NCBI GenBank assembly: GCA_946413265.1
Contig: CAMKJU010000012.1
Span: 1-63,757 of the forward strand
DNA: 63,757 nt
Reading direction: 5' to 3'
Source of the DNA: an uncultured Lentisphaerota bacterium
Lineage (GTDB): Bacteria > Verrucomicrobiota > Kiritimatiellia > RFP12 > UBA1067
Part shown: one piece after another, positions 42,010 through 50,669 of the stretch
Position numbering within the stretch: the first letter of the stretch is position 1
How the letters are laid out: each line of letters starts with the position of its first letter
Notes under the pieces: generated by a model
Databases searched by the model: none
The model's input: the letters and a program-made list of their open reading frames with translations, nothing else
What the model was told of the DNA's origin: nothing
Made by a program: the position numbers and the translations under genes

Positions 42010-43311
42010 TTATCCGCGTTCGAAGGCTCGGTGCGCGATGTCCTTGCGGTAAAACGCCTTGTCGAAGGCGATGCGATCCACTGCCGCGTAGGCGGTGTCC
42101 ACAGCCGCGCGCAACGTGGGCCCCATGCCCGTCACGGAGAGGACGCGTCCGCCCGACGTGAGGATCTTTCCGTCCGACGCCTTCGTGCCGCAATGGAACA
42201 CTATCGCACCTGGCACCTGCGCCGCCGCGTCGAGTCCCGTGATCTCCTTGCCCTTCTCGTACGACCCCGGATAACCACCGGAAGCAACGATCACCGTGGC
42301 CGCCGCCTCTGGCTTCACCACCACGTCGGCGTCGGAGAGGCAACCATCCGCGCAGTGCAGGAGCGCCGTCGCGAAATCACCGCCAAGACGCGGCAGCACG
42401 GCTTCCGTCTCGGGGTCGCCGAAGCGTGCGTTGAACTCCACCACGTTCACGGCACTGCCGCTGAGCGCCATCTTTCCGCCGGGCGGCGTGACCATGAGCC
42501 CCGCATAGAGCACTCCCCGGTAGGTGATGCCGCGCTTCTTCAGCTCGCGCACGACGGGGAGAATGATTTTCTCCTTGATTTCGGGGAGCATCGCATCCGT
42601 GACCACGGGCGCGGGCGAGTAGGCGCCCATGCCGCCCGTGTTCGGACCCTTGTCGCCGTCGAACACTCGCTTGTGGTCCTGCGAACTCGGCAGCAGTACG
42701 GCGCGTTCGCCGTCCACGAGCGCGAGGATCGAACACTCTTCGCCGTGGAGAAACTCCTCCACGAGCACCTCTGCGCCGGCCGCGCCGAACTTGTTGCCCA
42801 CGAGCATGTCGTCAATCGCCGCCTCGGCCTGTTCCGTCGTCTCGGCCACCACAACGCCCTTGCCGGCGGCGAGGCCGTCCGCCTTGATCACGACGGGGAG
42901 ACCATACTCCGCGAGCGCGGCCTTCGCCGCCGCCGCGTCCGTGAACGTGCGCGCGCGACCCGTGGGCACGCCCGCAGCATCCATGACTTCCTTCGCAAAA
43001 CGCTTTGAACCCTCCATGCGCGCACCTGCCGCGACGGGGCCGAACGCCTTCACGCCGATCTTCTCCAGCGCGTCGACGAGCCCCTTGCAGAGCGGCACCT
43101 CAGGTCCCACCACCACGAGGTCGGGACGGTTCGCCTCCGCCCACGCGGCTACGGCAGCCACATCCTCCGCGCCGATGGCGATGTTCGTGGCGAGCGCTGC
43201 GGTGCCGGCGTTGCCGGGCGCGCAGTAGAGCTCGTGCTTCGTTTCGTCCTGGGCGAGGCGCCATGTGATCGCGTGTTCGCGCCCGCCGCTTCCGACAATG
43301 AGAATCTTCAT
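42010..43311 (-). CDS. purD: phosphoribosylamine-glycine ligase
   Basis: A 433-residue ATP-grasp enzyme: MKILIVGSGGREHAITWRLA at the start, then VVVGPEVPLCKGLVDALEKI, GPVAAGARMEGSKRFAKEVM, VVIKADGLAAGKGVVVAE, SQDHKRVFDGDKGPNTGGMG and NVVEFNARFGDPETEAVLPR. It makes glycinamide ribonucleotide from phosphoribosylamine. An AGAGGA ribosome-binding site and an ATGGTAAAAT promoter box (43344-43349) lie upstream. First gene of the purine operon. Confidence 0.95.
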   Translation of the reverse strand: MKILIVGSGGREHAITWRLAQDETKHELYCAPGNAGTAALATNIAIGAEDVAAVAAWAEANRPDLVVVGPEVPLCKGLVDALEKIGVKAFGPVAAGARMEGSKRFAKEVMDAAGVPTGRARTFTDAAAAKAALAEYGLPVVIKADGLAAGKGVVVAETTEQAEAAIDDMLVGNKFGAAGAEVLVEEFLHGEECSILALVDGERAVLLPSSQDHKRVFDGDKGPNTGGMGAYSPAPVVTDAMLPEIKEKIILPVVRELKKRGITYRGVLYAGLMVTPPGGKMALSGSAVNVVEFNARFGDPETEAVLPRLGGDFATALLHCADGCLSDADVVVKPEAAATVIVASGGYPGSYEKGKEITGLDAAAQVPGAIVFHCGTKASDGKILTSGGRVLSVTGMGPTLRAAVDTAYAAVDRIAFDKAFYRKDIAHRAFERG

Positions 43312-43343
43312 GTTTCACTTCCTCTGATTTGACCAACGCCCGT

Positions 43344-43349
43344 ATTTTA
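43344..43349 (-). promoter_or_regulatory. extended -10 box of purD
   Basis: ATGGTAAAATACGG on the minus strand, about 33 bases upstream of the purD ATG; predicted start near 43337. Same TGG-extended form as other promoters in the window. Confidence 0.55.
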
Positions 43350-43384
43350 CCATGTCCACTCCCCCGTGGCAAGCACGGCCCCGG

Positions 43385-45505
43385 TCACTTCGCGCCAGCC
43401 TCCAAACTTGCCGCTAGGACCTCCGCGACGTGGACGACCTGAATCGGGCGCTTCTCGCGGTCCGCGCCGCCGCGCAGCTGGATCGTGCAACCGGGGCAAT
43501 CGAGCGCAAGGTGCGTGGCGTCGCCCGAACAGGCGTTGTCGAGTTTCTTGTGCATGAGCTCCTTGGAAATCTCCGGGAACTTGAATGACCAGCTGCCGCC
43601 GAACCCGCAACACGACTCCTCCTCCGGCGTGGGCGTGTAGTGCGCGGCGGCCGCGATGAGCGCGCGCGGGGCCTCCTTCACGCCGAGCGCACGGCAGAGA
43701 TGGCAACTCGCGTGGTAGGCCACCTTCCAGTCGAGGCGCGTAAAGTCCTTCTTCGTCAATCCCAGCTTGTCATGCACGAACGAGCTGAAGTCCATCACCT
43801 TCGCGGAGAACGCCTCGGCCTCCGCGCCAAGCGTATCCTTGTACCAATGCTTGAGGTGCGAGGCGCAGCTTGCGCAGAGCGTGACGATCGCGTCGTATTC
43901 GCCCGCAAACGCGGCGATGTTCTGACGCGCCACCTCGAGCGCCGTCTCCTTCTCGCCGAGCGTGACGAGCGGCAGCCCGCAGCACGTCTGCTCCATCGGG
44001 AACTCTACCTCCACGCCGAAATGCGCAAACACCTTCATCGCCGCGACGAGCTGGTGCGGCAGGCTGAAATCGAGCGCGCACCCCGCGAAGAGCGCGATGC
44101 GGAAGCGGGGCTTCTCCACGGGGCGGAGCAGCGTCGGCCAGAGCTCGCGGAAGGATTTCTTGGCAAGCGCAGGCAGGGATTTGAAGCCCTGCTTGCCGAA
44201 AAGCGCCATCGGGAGGTGGCGCACGAAGCCATCCTTGCCCGCAAACGGCTTCTGCACGAAACGCATGAACTTGAGCAGACGGTGGAACGTGGTGCGCTTG
44301 CGCATCGCGTAGCGCGCGAGGCGCGAAACCACCGGCTCGCCGTCCTCCTTCGCGAACCGCGCGCGGATTTCCTGGATGAGGCGTGGCAGGTCTATGCCCC
44401 CGGAGCACACGTCCTTGCACGCCCCGCACCCCACGCAGTTCTGGCAGAGCTTATTCGCGGCAGCGCGGTCGTGGTAGAGGTAGGTGAGCACGAGGCCGAT
44501 CGCGCCCACGTAGACGTGTCCCATGCGGTGTCCGCCCACGAGACGAAACACGGGGCACACGTTCGCGCACGCGCCGCACCGCACGCAGCGGTAGATCTGC
44601 GAGAAGAGCGGATCGCGCGCGAGGTCGGCACGCCCGTTGTCGAGGAGCACGATGTGGAGGATTTTGCGTCCCGTGGGACTCTTCGCGCACGCCGTCGCGC
44701 CGTCGATGAAGGTCACATAGCTCGTGAGACGCTGCCCCGTCGCGTTGCGCGGGAGCACCTGCAGGGCCGTGAGCGCGTCGTCAAGCGTGGGGATGAGCTT
44801 GTCGAGTCCCGCAAGCGCCACGTGGACACGCGGGAGCGTGTTGACGAGACGTCCGTTGCCCTCGTTCGTGACGATCGCGAGCGAGCCCGTCTCGGCGATG
44901 AGGAAGTTTGCGCCGGAGATGCCCATGTCGGCGGCGTGGAACTTCGGGCGCAATTCGGCGCGCGCGGTCTTCACGAGTTTGTGAACGTCCTCGTGGTCCT
45001 GCGCACGTCCGGTCGCCTTCTCGAACTCGTCCGCCACCTGTCCGCGCGAGAGGTGAATTGCGGGCATCACCATGTGCGAGGGACGTTCGTGGCGCAACTG
45101 CACGATCCATTCGCCGAGGTCGGTCTCGTTCACCTCGATGCCCGCCGCTTCGAGGTGCGCGTTGAGTCCGATCTCTTCGGCGGTCATGGACTTTGACTTG
45201 ACGATCTTGTGGACGTCATTCTCCTTGGCGATGGCGGCGATGATTTCGCGCGCCTCCGCGGCGTCCTTCGCGCGGAGAACCACGGCGCCGCGTTTCTCGG
45301 CCTCCGCGCGGAACCTTTCGTACAATTCCTCCATGTGGCGCGCCGCATCGTCCTTGACGTCTGCAATGCGCTGGATAAGCGCGCGTTCGTCCACTTCCGC
45401 GAACACGCGATCGCGCCCCGCGCGGTATTCGACAGCGAATTTATCTAGCGTGCGGCGGAGGAAGCCATCCTTCAGCGCCGCCTCGATCTCGCGTGCGTAG
45501 CTCAT
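43385..45505 (-). CDS. LutB-LutA fusion, iron-sulfur lactate-utilisation-type oxidoreductase
   Basis: A 706-residue protein. Residues 1-280 are an LUD domain (ALIQRIADVKDDAARHMEEL, HLEAAGIEVNETDLGEWIVQ, SGANFLIAETGSLAIVTNEG). Two [4Fe-4S] motifs follow (CVRCGACANVCPVF, CVGCGACKDVC), and the C-terminal third has the two cysteine-rich CCG domains (GCALDFSL, CCGLPL; CHLCRAL, ESCCGFGGSW). In Bacillus LutB and LutA are separate proteins that with LutC oxidise L-lactate to pyruvate. Here they are fused. The ATG at 45505 overlaps the LutC stop (ATGA). Confidence 0.86.
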   Translation of the reverse strand: MSYAREIEAALKDGFLRRTLDKFAVEYRAGRDRVFAEVDERALIQRIADVKDDAARHMEELYERFRAEAEKRGAVVLRAKDAAEAREIIAAIAKENDVHKIVKSKSMTAEEIGLNAHLEAAGIEVNETDLGEWIVQLRHERPSHMVMPAIHLSRGQVADEFEKATGRAQDHEDVHKLVKTARAELRPKFHAADMGISGANFLIAETGSLAIVTNEGNGRLVNTLPRVHVALAGLDKLIPTLDDALTALQVLPRNATGQRLTSYVTFIDGATACAKSPTGRKILHIVLLDNGRADLARDPLFSQIYRCVRCGACANVCPVFRLVGGHRMGHVYVGAIGLVLTYLYHDRAAANKLCQNCVGCGACKDVCSGGIDLPRLIQEIRARFAKEDGEPVVSRLARYAMRKRTTFHRLLKFMRFVQKPFAGKDGFVRHLPMALFGKQGFKSLPALAKKSFRELWPTLLRPVEKPRFRIALFAGCALDFSLPHQLVAAMKVFAHFGVEVEFPMEQTCCGLPLVTLGEKETALEVARQNIAAFAGEYDAIVTLCASCASHLKHWYKDTLGAEAEAFSAKVMDFSSFVHDKLGLTKKDFTRLDWKVAYHASCHLCRALGVKEAPRALIAAAAHYTPTPEEESCCGFGGSWSFKFPEISKELMHKKLDNACSGDATHLALDCPGCTIQLRGGADREKRPIQVVHVAEVLAASLEAGAK

Positions 45506-45975
45506 GGACGTCCTCCGATCAGCACGATGTGGAGCTCCAGCGGACCGTGCACGCCGATCGCACTCACGCGCTCGATGTCGGCCGTGCGGCTCGGGCCCGT
45601 GATGAAGGAAACGTAGGAGGCGCGCCCTTGGGTCTGCTCCGCGCGCAGGAACGGCGCGGCGGAGGGAAGGTCGGGCAGGATGTCGGCGCTGTTCAAAAGA
45701 ATCACGCTCACTTCGGGGAGCATCGTTTCGAGGCGCAGGGCCTCGTCGTCCGTCACCACGATGCACGTGCCCGTCTGGGCGATGCCCTTCGCGGCGCGCA
45801 CCACGCCAACCCCACCCGGTAGGGCGCGCACCCCGTGCGCGCCGCCATCCGCGCCCTTCTCGGCGCGGATCGCCTCCACCTCGCGCGCAGCCGCCGCCTC
45901 ATCAGGCACGGCATGCACCTGCGCAGCCGCCGCCTCGGCCCGCGCGATGAAAAGATCTGTAGCTGTTTCTTCCAT
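45502..45975 (-). CDS. lutC: LutC-type LUD-domain protein
   Basis: A 157-residue LUD-domain protein (TATDLFIARAEAAAAQVHAV, TGTCIVVTDDEALRLETMLP, ASYVSFITGPSRTADIERVS, IGVHGPLELHIVLIGGRP), the third subunit of the lactate-utilisation complex. Coupled by ATGA to the LutB-LutA fusion gene. A TATGGTATACT box (46022-46027) lies 47 bases upstream, giving a leader of about 40 bases. A regulator or lactate permease is not visible. Confidence 0.85.
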   Translation of the reverse strand: MEETATDLFIARAEAAAAQVHAVPDEAAAAREVEAIRAEKGADGGAHGVRALPGGVGVVRAAKGIAQTGTCIVVTDDEALRLETMLPEVSVILLNSADILPDLPSAAPFLRAEQTQGRASYVSFITGPSRTADIERVSAIGVHGPLELHIVLIGGRP

Positions 45976-46021
45976 TCTCTCAAGCTATAATTGATAGATT
46001 CACCAACATCGCTTGAGCGAT

Positions 46022-46027
46022 AGTATA
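46022..46027 (-). promoter_or_regulatory. extended -10 box of lutC
   Basis: TATGGTATACTATC on the minus strand; predicted start about 46015. A small hairpin GTGCCC/GGGCAC (46039-46052) and the palindrome AGTACCGCAAGCGGTACT (46077-46094) lie just upstream. Confidence 0.55.
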
Positions 46028-46095
46028 CCATAAACGTTGTGCCCTTGGGCACTTTCGCATCAACTTCCATCGTAGTAGTACCGCAAGCGGTACTA

Positions 46096-46692
46096 TCAAG
46101 AAACGAGCTTCGGCCCCTCTGGCAGCCAGTAAACCGCCTTTCCCGCCACCCTTACCGCCGTCGCATTCACCTCAAGGCACGCCGCCCGCGAGAATTCGAT
46201 TTCGCTGTTGCCGCGCGCGATGATCGCCGCACGGCGATCGCGAATCGCCTCAAGCCACAAGCTACCAACTTTGAAATCGTGCGGCATCGCCGATGGCAAG
46301 ATCTGCACGATCCGACCCCTCGGCTCGGCGAGCAGCATATCGCGCACCGCCTTCTCCCCTGGGCTGATCCAGCCACTCACAAAAATATAATCCCCCACCC
46401 GGCGGCGAATGCGCGCGACCGCCTCATTTACCTGCCGCGGCGAGAGCTTGCGGCTGATGCGAAGTGCGATGAAAGGCTTGTCGCAATCAAGTAAATCAAC
46501 GGCGCCGATGCCACGCCAGAATTCCTCTGTTGAAAGCCGCCACGCGGCGAGCGGCTCGTGGATGGCGAGGAACTCGGGCTGGTTGTAGCGCAGCTCGAAT
46601 TTCAGCGGATTGTAGTCGATGTAGCGGTTGACGGCGGAGAGCATCTCCTCCGACATGCAAATCCAATCGTGGTAGCTCTGCTGCCAAAGCGA
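46096..46692 (-). pseudogene. C-terminal remnant of a REP-associated-type transposase
   Basis: The frame reads SLWQQSYHDWICMSEEMLSA then VNRYIDYNPLKFELRYNQPE, which matches the end of a Y1/RAYT transposase domain (WQxSYHD... RYIDYNP), followed by an extra C-terminal region (KPFIALRISRKLSPRQVNEA, RRRVGDYIFVSGWISPGEKA). The transposase start with its HUH motif is missing: at about 46690 the sequence is joined to an ORF6N gene in a different frame. Hence a broken mobile gene. A short palindrome follows its stop. Confidence 0.65.
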
Positions 46693-47236
46693 GATTCAGC
46701 TCGATCGTCGTCTTCCGCGATACCGTGGAGAGATTGTCGCCGATGAGCCCCGCAAGCTTGTGGCCGGCCCGGGTGAGCAGATTCGCCTGTTCCGGCGACC
46801 CCGCCTTCTCCTTTTGGATCGCCTCCATGTCGCGAACCATCGAACGCACCTGGGCGTAGGTGTTCACGATGGCAAGTGTTGCGCGCGTGGCCACTTCGCC
46901 CTTCAAAATCGTTGCCAGCATGTAAAGGCCGCGCTCCGTCAAAGCATACGGGGCTCGACGTATCCCCATCTTGATGACTGCAATCTCCCTAGCAGATAAA
47001 TTGGAGGTCAAAATTTTTGACTTCCAATTTTCAAACTCGTCTTCATTCAACTGGAATACGAATCCTTCGGGGAATTTCCCGGGATTGTTCCGTATCGCCT
47101 GGTTGATTTCCTTCGTCTGCACGCCATACAGCGCGGCGACATCTCGGTCGAGCAACACCTGCTGATTGCGGATCGTGAGCATGCGGGATTGAACGGCTGC
47201 GATGTCGATCGCCCCGGATTCGGTTGGTTTCTTCAT
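46496..47236 (-). CDS. ORF6N-domain protein with a chimeric C-terminus
   Basis: A 246-residue protein. Residues 1-110 are an ORF6N domain (MLTIRNQQVLLDRDVAALYG, EINQAIRNNPGKFPEGFVFQ, YALTERGLYMLATILKGEVA), a DNA-binding domain of phage antirepressor-like proteins, followed by a helical region to TTIELN. From about residue 185 the frame runs out of frame through the transposase remnant and adds an arginine-rich tail (PRLDLHVGGDALRRQPLHRL), so the natural C-terminus is lost. AAAGGA lies eight bases before the ATG at 47236. Likely a non-functional or altered phage-type regulator. Confidence 0.7.
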   Translation of the reverse strand: MKKPTESGAIDIAAVQSRMLTIRNQQVLLDRDVAALYGVQTKEINQAIRNNPGKFPEGFVFQLNEDEFENWKSKILTSNLSAREIAVIKMGIRRAPYALTERGLYMLATILKGEVATRATLAIVNTYAQVRSMVRDMEAIQKEKAGSPEQANLLTRAGHKLAGLIGDNLSTVSRKTTIELNLALAAELPRLDLHVGGDALRRQPLHRLQSAEIRAALQPARVPRHPRAARRVAAFNRGILAWHRRR

Positions 47237-47590
47237 GTGCCTATTCCTTTCTTTGTGATGCCGGCGCACTGCGCGGCCGAACGCCGGCCACTGGATACAA
47301 TGCGCCAACAGTCGCATTTTCGGAATAGGCGATGCCTCGTCGGATGCCGACGACGCTTAGGCCGCGCTTTCGCGCTCAAGCCCGCGGAGGAAGCCTCCTC
47401 CATCACGCTCCAAATCGGCGACCGCGGTTCCCGAGATCGACACACCCTCCCGGACCGTCCGCCCACCCTTCAGGCTTCTCGATCCGTTCACAGCAGGACT
47501 CCTTCGGTTTCAACCCAACGGCTCATCAACGACTCCCTTTCGTACCTCCGTTGCCACAGAGTTCAATCCCGGGGGGCGCCGCTATGATAC
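47237..47590 (-). other. structured non-coding leader upstream of the ORF6N gene
   Basis: About 350 bases with a GTGGTATCAT box (47584-47589) at the far end and several hairpins (CGTCGGATGCCGACG at 47338-47352, GGAGGAAGCCTCC at 47386-47398, GCGC-rich pair near 47370). Only short, poorly initiated ORFs are present. It could be a structured 5' leader or the remains of a mobile RNA element. Confidence 0.4.
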
Positions 47591-47673
47591 CACAAACCTG
47601 CCCCCACCGTCTATCCGAAATTCGCGAAAGGTGAAACGCCGCCTTACTGCGAGAGGGTACTCAGAGGTTGACA

Positions 47674-47830
47674 AGAGACGTGAGACGCGAGACGCGAATG
47701 GAGACTCGTAGACGTGAGACGATAAGGCTATGCGGCTTCGCCAAGGTCTCATCGTCTCACGTCTCGGCTCGTCTCTCGTCTATCGTCTCACGTCCGCGCG
47801 CACACGCCCACTCCGCCAGCGGCGGGCGCG
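47674..47830. repeat. GAGACG-rich inverted repeat, full copy
   Basis: Left arm AGACGTGAGACGCGAGACG and right arm CGTCTCACGTCT...CGTCTATCGTCTCACGTC pair over much of 120 bases, followed by a CGCGCGCACACGCCCACTC tail shared with 37525-37605. Lies just after the murA stop codon. Confidence 0.65.
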
Positions 47831-47864
47831 TGCGCGGCACAGCCAATGGCTCGGCGGGACGTCA

Positions 47865-49175
47865 TCAGGCGTTAGACGATGCGCCGAGGCGCTTCATGTC
47901 TGCGCCAAGCACGGCAAGTTCCTTCTCCACGGATTCGTACCCGCGGTCGACAGACTCCGCGTTGAGGATCGTCGTCTGCCCCTTCGCGCAGAGCGCGGCG
48001 AGGATGAGGGCGATGCCCGCGCGAATGTCGGGCGAGGTAACGGTAGAACCGACGAGCTGCGTGGGGCCGGTCACGACCACGCGGTGCGGGTCACACTGCA
48101 CGATCTTCGCCCCCATGCCGATGAGGTGGTCCACGAAGTAGAGACGGCTCTCGAACATCTTCTCGAAGAAGAGACACGTCCCGCGCGTCTGCGTGGCAAG
48201 CACGATGAGGATTGAGATGAGATCGCTCGGGAACATCGGCCACGGACCATCCGCCACGGACGGAATCGCGTCGCCAAGGTCGTAGTGCATCTTGAGGTGG
48301 CGGTGGACGGGTACGTGCACCGTCCCCTTCGCCGCGTCCTCGCTCCACCGCACGCCGAAGCGTCGCAGGGGCTTGGAGAGCACGCGAAACGACGCTATGT
48401 CCATGTTTTCAAGTGTCAGTTCGCCACCCGTGATAACGGCCGCCACGAGGTAGCTCACCGCCTCGATGAGGTCGCAACCCACGCGCGCCGTACAGCCGTG
48501 CAGACGTTCCACGCCCTCAATGCGGAGAAGGTTCGTACCCGCGCCAGTGATGCACGCGCCCATCGCGTTCAGCATCGTGCAGAGATCCTGCACGTGCGGT
48601 TCGCATGCGGCGTTGTAGATCTCGGTGACGCCGCGCGCGAGCACTGACGCCATGAGGATGTTTTCCGTGGCCGTCACGCTCGCCTCGTCGAGGAGAATGC
48701 GCGCGCCGACAAGGCCGTTCTTGGGCGCCTTCACGGAGAGTATGTGTCGGCCGCACTTCACCTTTGCGCCGAGGGACTCAAAGCCCTCGAAGTGCGTGTC
48801 GAGCCGACGATGCCCGATACCGTCGCCGCCTGGCGGCGGGAGGCTCACGGACCCCGTGCGCGCGAGGAGCGGCCCCGCGAAGAGGATTGACGTGCGGATT
48901 TTCCGTGCGAGCTCTGGGTCGAGGCGAGCGCACTTCAGGTGCTTCGCCGTGACCGTTGCCGTCCGCGCAGCCATATCGCGCGAAACCTTCGCGCCGAAGC
49001 GCTGGGCGAACGCGAACATGAGGCGCACGTCGTCGATGTCTGGCACGTTCTCAAGAGTGACCGGCTCGTCCGAGAGCAGCGCCGCCGCGATCATCGGCAA
49101 CGCCGCGTTCTTGTTGCCCGGCACGCGGTGGACGCCGCCAACGGCCTTCCGGCCCGTAATCTGGAACTTGCCCAT
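47865..49175 (-). CDS. murA: UDP-N-acetylglucosamine 1-carboxyvinyltransferase with Asp in place of the catalytic Cys
   Basis: A 436-residue EPSP-synthase-like protein with K22 and N23 (VPGNKNAALPMIAAALLSD) and the domain order of MurA: RTSILFAGPLLARTGSVSLP, GHRRLDTHFEGFESLGAKV, RIEGVERLHGCTARVGCDLI, RAGIALILAALCAKGQTTI. It makes the first committed step of peptidoglycan synthesis. In the loop that carries Cys115 in E. coli the sequence is PPPGGDGIG, with D118 replacing cysteine, as in Chlamydia and mycobacteria; such enzymes are not inactivated by fosfomycin. Encoded 14 bases after an oxidoreductase gene. Confidence 0.9.
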   Translation of the reverse strand: MGKFQITGRKAVGGVHRVPGNKNAALPMIAAALLSDEPVTLENVPDIDDVRLMFAFAQRFGAKVSRDMAARTATVTAKHLKCARLDPELARKIRTSILFAGPLLARTGSVSLPPPGGDGIGHRRLDTHFEGFESLGAKVKCGRHILSVKAPKNGLVGARILLDEASVTATENILMASVLARGVTEIYNAACEPHVQDLCTMLNAMGACITGAGTNLLRIEGVERLHGCTARVGCDLIEAVSYLVAAVITGGELTLENMDIASFRVLSKPLRRFGVRWSEDAAKGTVHVPVHRHLKMHYDLGDAIPSVADGPWPMFPSDLISILIVLATQTRGTCLFFEKMFESRLYFVDHLIGMGAKIVQCDPHRVVVTGPTQLVGSTVTSPDIRAGIALILAALCAKGQTTILNAESVDRGYESVEKELAVLGADMKRLGASSNA

Positions 49176-49189
49176 GGCGACAGCGCTCC

Positions 49190-50584
49190 TCAGCCAATTT
49201 TCCAGAGTGGACGAACGTATGGCACCAGAAGCGCATTCGCCGCTTCAGAGTTGCGGAAGCGGTTCGCCTTCGCGTCCCAGTCGAGACGCCCCGGCACGCG
49301 CTGCGAGATACAACCGAGCAGTACCATCTCCGTGAGCGGCACGGAGTGGTCACAGTCCGAGAACGGACGCGCCCCGCCGCGTACGGCCTCGGCGAACTCC
49401 CAGTGGTGTCCCCTTACGCGCGGAAGCGAGACGGGGATGGCCTTCGTGGCAGGATGGTCCTGGTGGCGCGTGAACTTCGCATCGCCCTTCATCATCATCT
49501 GTCCGTTCCAGAACACGCCCTCCGTGCCGGCGATGAGCGTGCCGTCGAACTTATCAAGCTTTCCGTTCGTTAGGCGGCGGCAGGTCTCGGGAGGCGGACA
49601 AGTATTGCCGTCGTACCAGTAGATTTCAATGGGCTTCGCCTGGCGTCCGCTCGTCACCACCAGCTTCACTGTCGTCGCCTTGGGATACGTCTCGGCGAAC
49701 GTCTGCGTAGTCTTCACCGTCTCCACGCTCACCACGTCGCGCAGGTCAAGTCCGCGCCAGAAAGCGCTCATCGCGTGGCACGCGATGTCGCCCATCGCTC
49801 CCGTTCCGAAGTCGAACCAGCCGCGCCACTTGAACGCATGGTACACGCCCCTCTTGTACGGACGCTTCGGCGCGACGCCGAGCCAGAGGTTCCAGTCAAG
49901 CGTGTCGGGAACCGTGTCGGAACCGCTTGGCCGATTGAGTCCCTGCGGCCAGACCGGGCGGTTCGTCGTAACGTGGATTTCGCGTATCTCGCCCAGCACG
50001 CCGCTCTGTAGAATCTCGATGTTGCGGCGCTGTCCGTCCATGCCATTGCCATTGTTGCCCATCTGCGTGACGACGCCGCATTTCTTCGCCACCTCGCGGA
50101 AGCGCTCGGCCTCCCACCATGTGCGCACGAGGGGTTTCTCCACGTAGACGTGGCAGCCACGCTCCATCGCAGCGATGGCGCAGGCGGCGTGCATGTGATC
50201 GGGTGTGGAGACGACCACTGCGTCGAGGCTCTTCTCGCGCTCAAGCATGTCGCGCCAGTCCTGATAGCGGTGCACCTTCGGGTAGTGCTTCGCCACCCGC
50301 TTAGTGGCGCCGTCTAGAATCCGGCGGTCCACGTCGCAGAGCGCCACAATCTCCTCGCCCAGATTGAGAAACTCGTTGAGGTTCGCCCCGCCGCGCCCCC
50401 CGCTGCCTATGAACGCCATCCGGATTTTCTCTCCCGGCTTGCGGAAGCCCGCCTTGCGCAGAATCGGCACGGGTGCCGTGGCATTAAGAGGTTCCTGCAA
50501 CGAAATGCATCCGGGCACCGTAATGCCCGCTGCGGCCATCACGCCGCCTCCAATAAATTCTCTCCGTGAAATCTCCACGTTCAT
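49190..50584 (-). CDS. Tat-exported Gfo/Idh/MocA-family oxidoreductase
   Basis: A 464-residue protein beginning MNVEISRREFIGGGVMAAAG with a twin-arginine motif and possible lipoprotein cysteine (VPGCISLQ). A Rossmann fold follows (IRMAFIGSGGRGGANLNEFL, IVALCDVDRRILDGATKRVA, VVVSTPDHMHAACAIAAME, GCHVYVEKPLVRTWWEAERF), including the EKP motif of Gfo/Idh/MocA dehydrogenases, with a C-terminal region common in PVC secreted members. It probably acts on sugars outside the cytoplasm. The ATG at 50584 is chosen because it starts the signal; AAAGGA lies just upstream. Promoter box TATACT at 50621-50626. Confidence 0.87.
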   Translation of the reverse strand: MNVEISRREFIGGGVMAAAGITVPGCISLQEPLNATAPVPILRKAGFRKPGEKIRMAFIGSGGRGGANLNEFLNLGEEIVALCDVDRRILDGATKRVAKHYPKVHRYQDWRDMLEREKSLDAVVVSTPDHMHAACAIAAMERGCHVYVEKPLVRTWWEAERFREVAKKCGVVTQMGNNGNGMDGQRRNIEILQSGVLGEIREIHVTTNRPVWPQGLNRPSGSDTVPDTLDWNLWLGVAPKRPYKRGVYHAFKWRGWFDFGTGAMGDIACHAMSAFWRGLDLRDVVSVETVKTTQTFAETYPKATTVKLVVTSGRQAKPIEIYWYDGNTCPPPETCRRLTNGKLDKFDGTLIAGTEGVFWNGQMMMKGDAKFTRHQDHPATKAIPVSLPRVRGHHWEFAEAVRGGARPFSDCDHSVPLTEMVLLGCISQRVPGRLDWDAKANRFRNSEAANALLVPYVRPLWKIG

Positions 50585-50620
50585 GATCCTTTCTTGATGG
50601 TATATTTTGCCATGGCGGTA

Positions 50621-50660
50621 GTATAGCATATTCCCAGCGCGGGGGGAATTGTGTTATACT
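50621..50660. promoter_or_regulatory. divergent -10 boxes for the oxidoreductase-murA unit and queC
   Basis: Minus strand: GCTATACTACC (50621-50626), start near 50614. Plus strand: GTGTTATACTTC (50655-50660), start near 50667, three bases before the queC ATG. Both lack a recognisable -35. The two boxes are only about 30 bases apart. Confidence 0.6.
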
Positions 50661-50669
50661 TCTCCCTGC

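Noticed and set aside
47233..47466. 77-codon minus-strand frame in the ORF6N leader
   Set aside because: Arg- and Ser-rich sequence through several perfect hairpins, no ribosome-binding site; more likely a structured leader.
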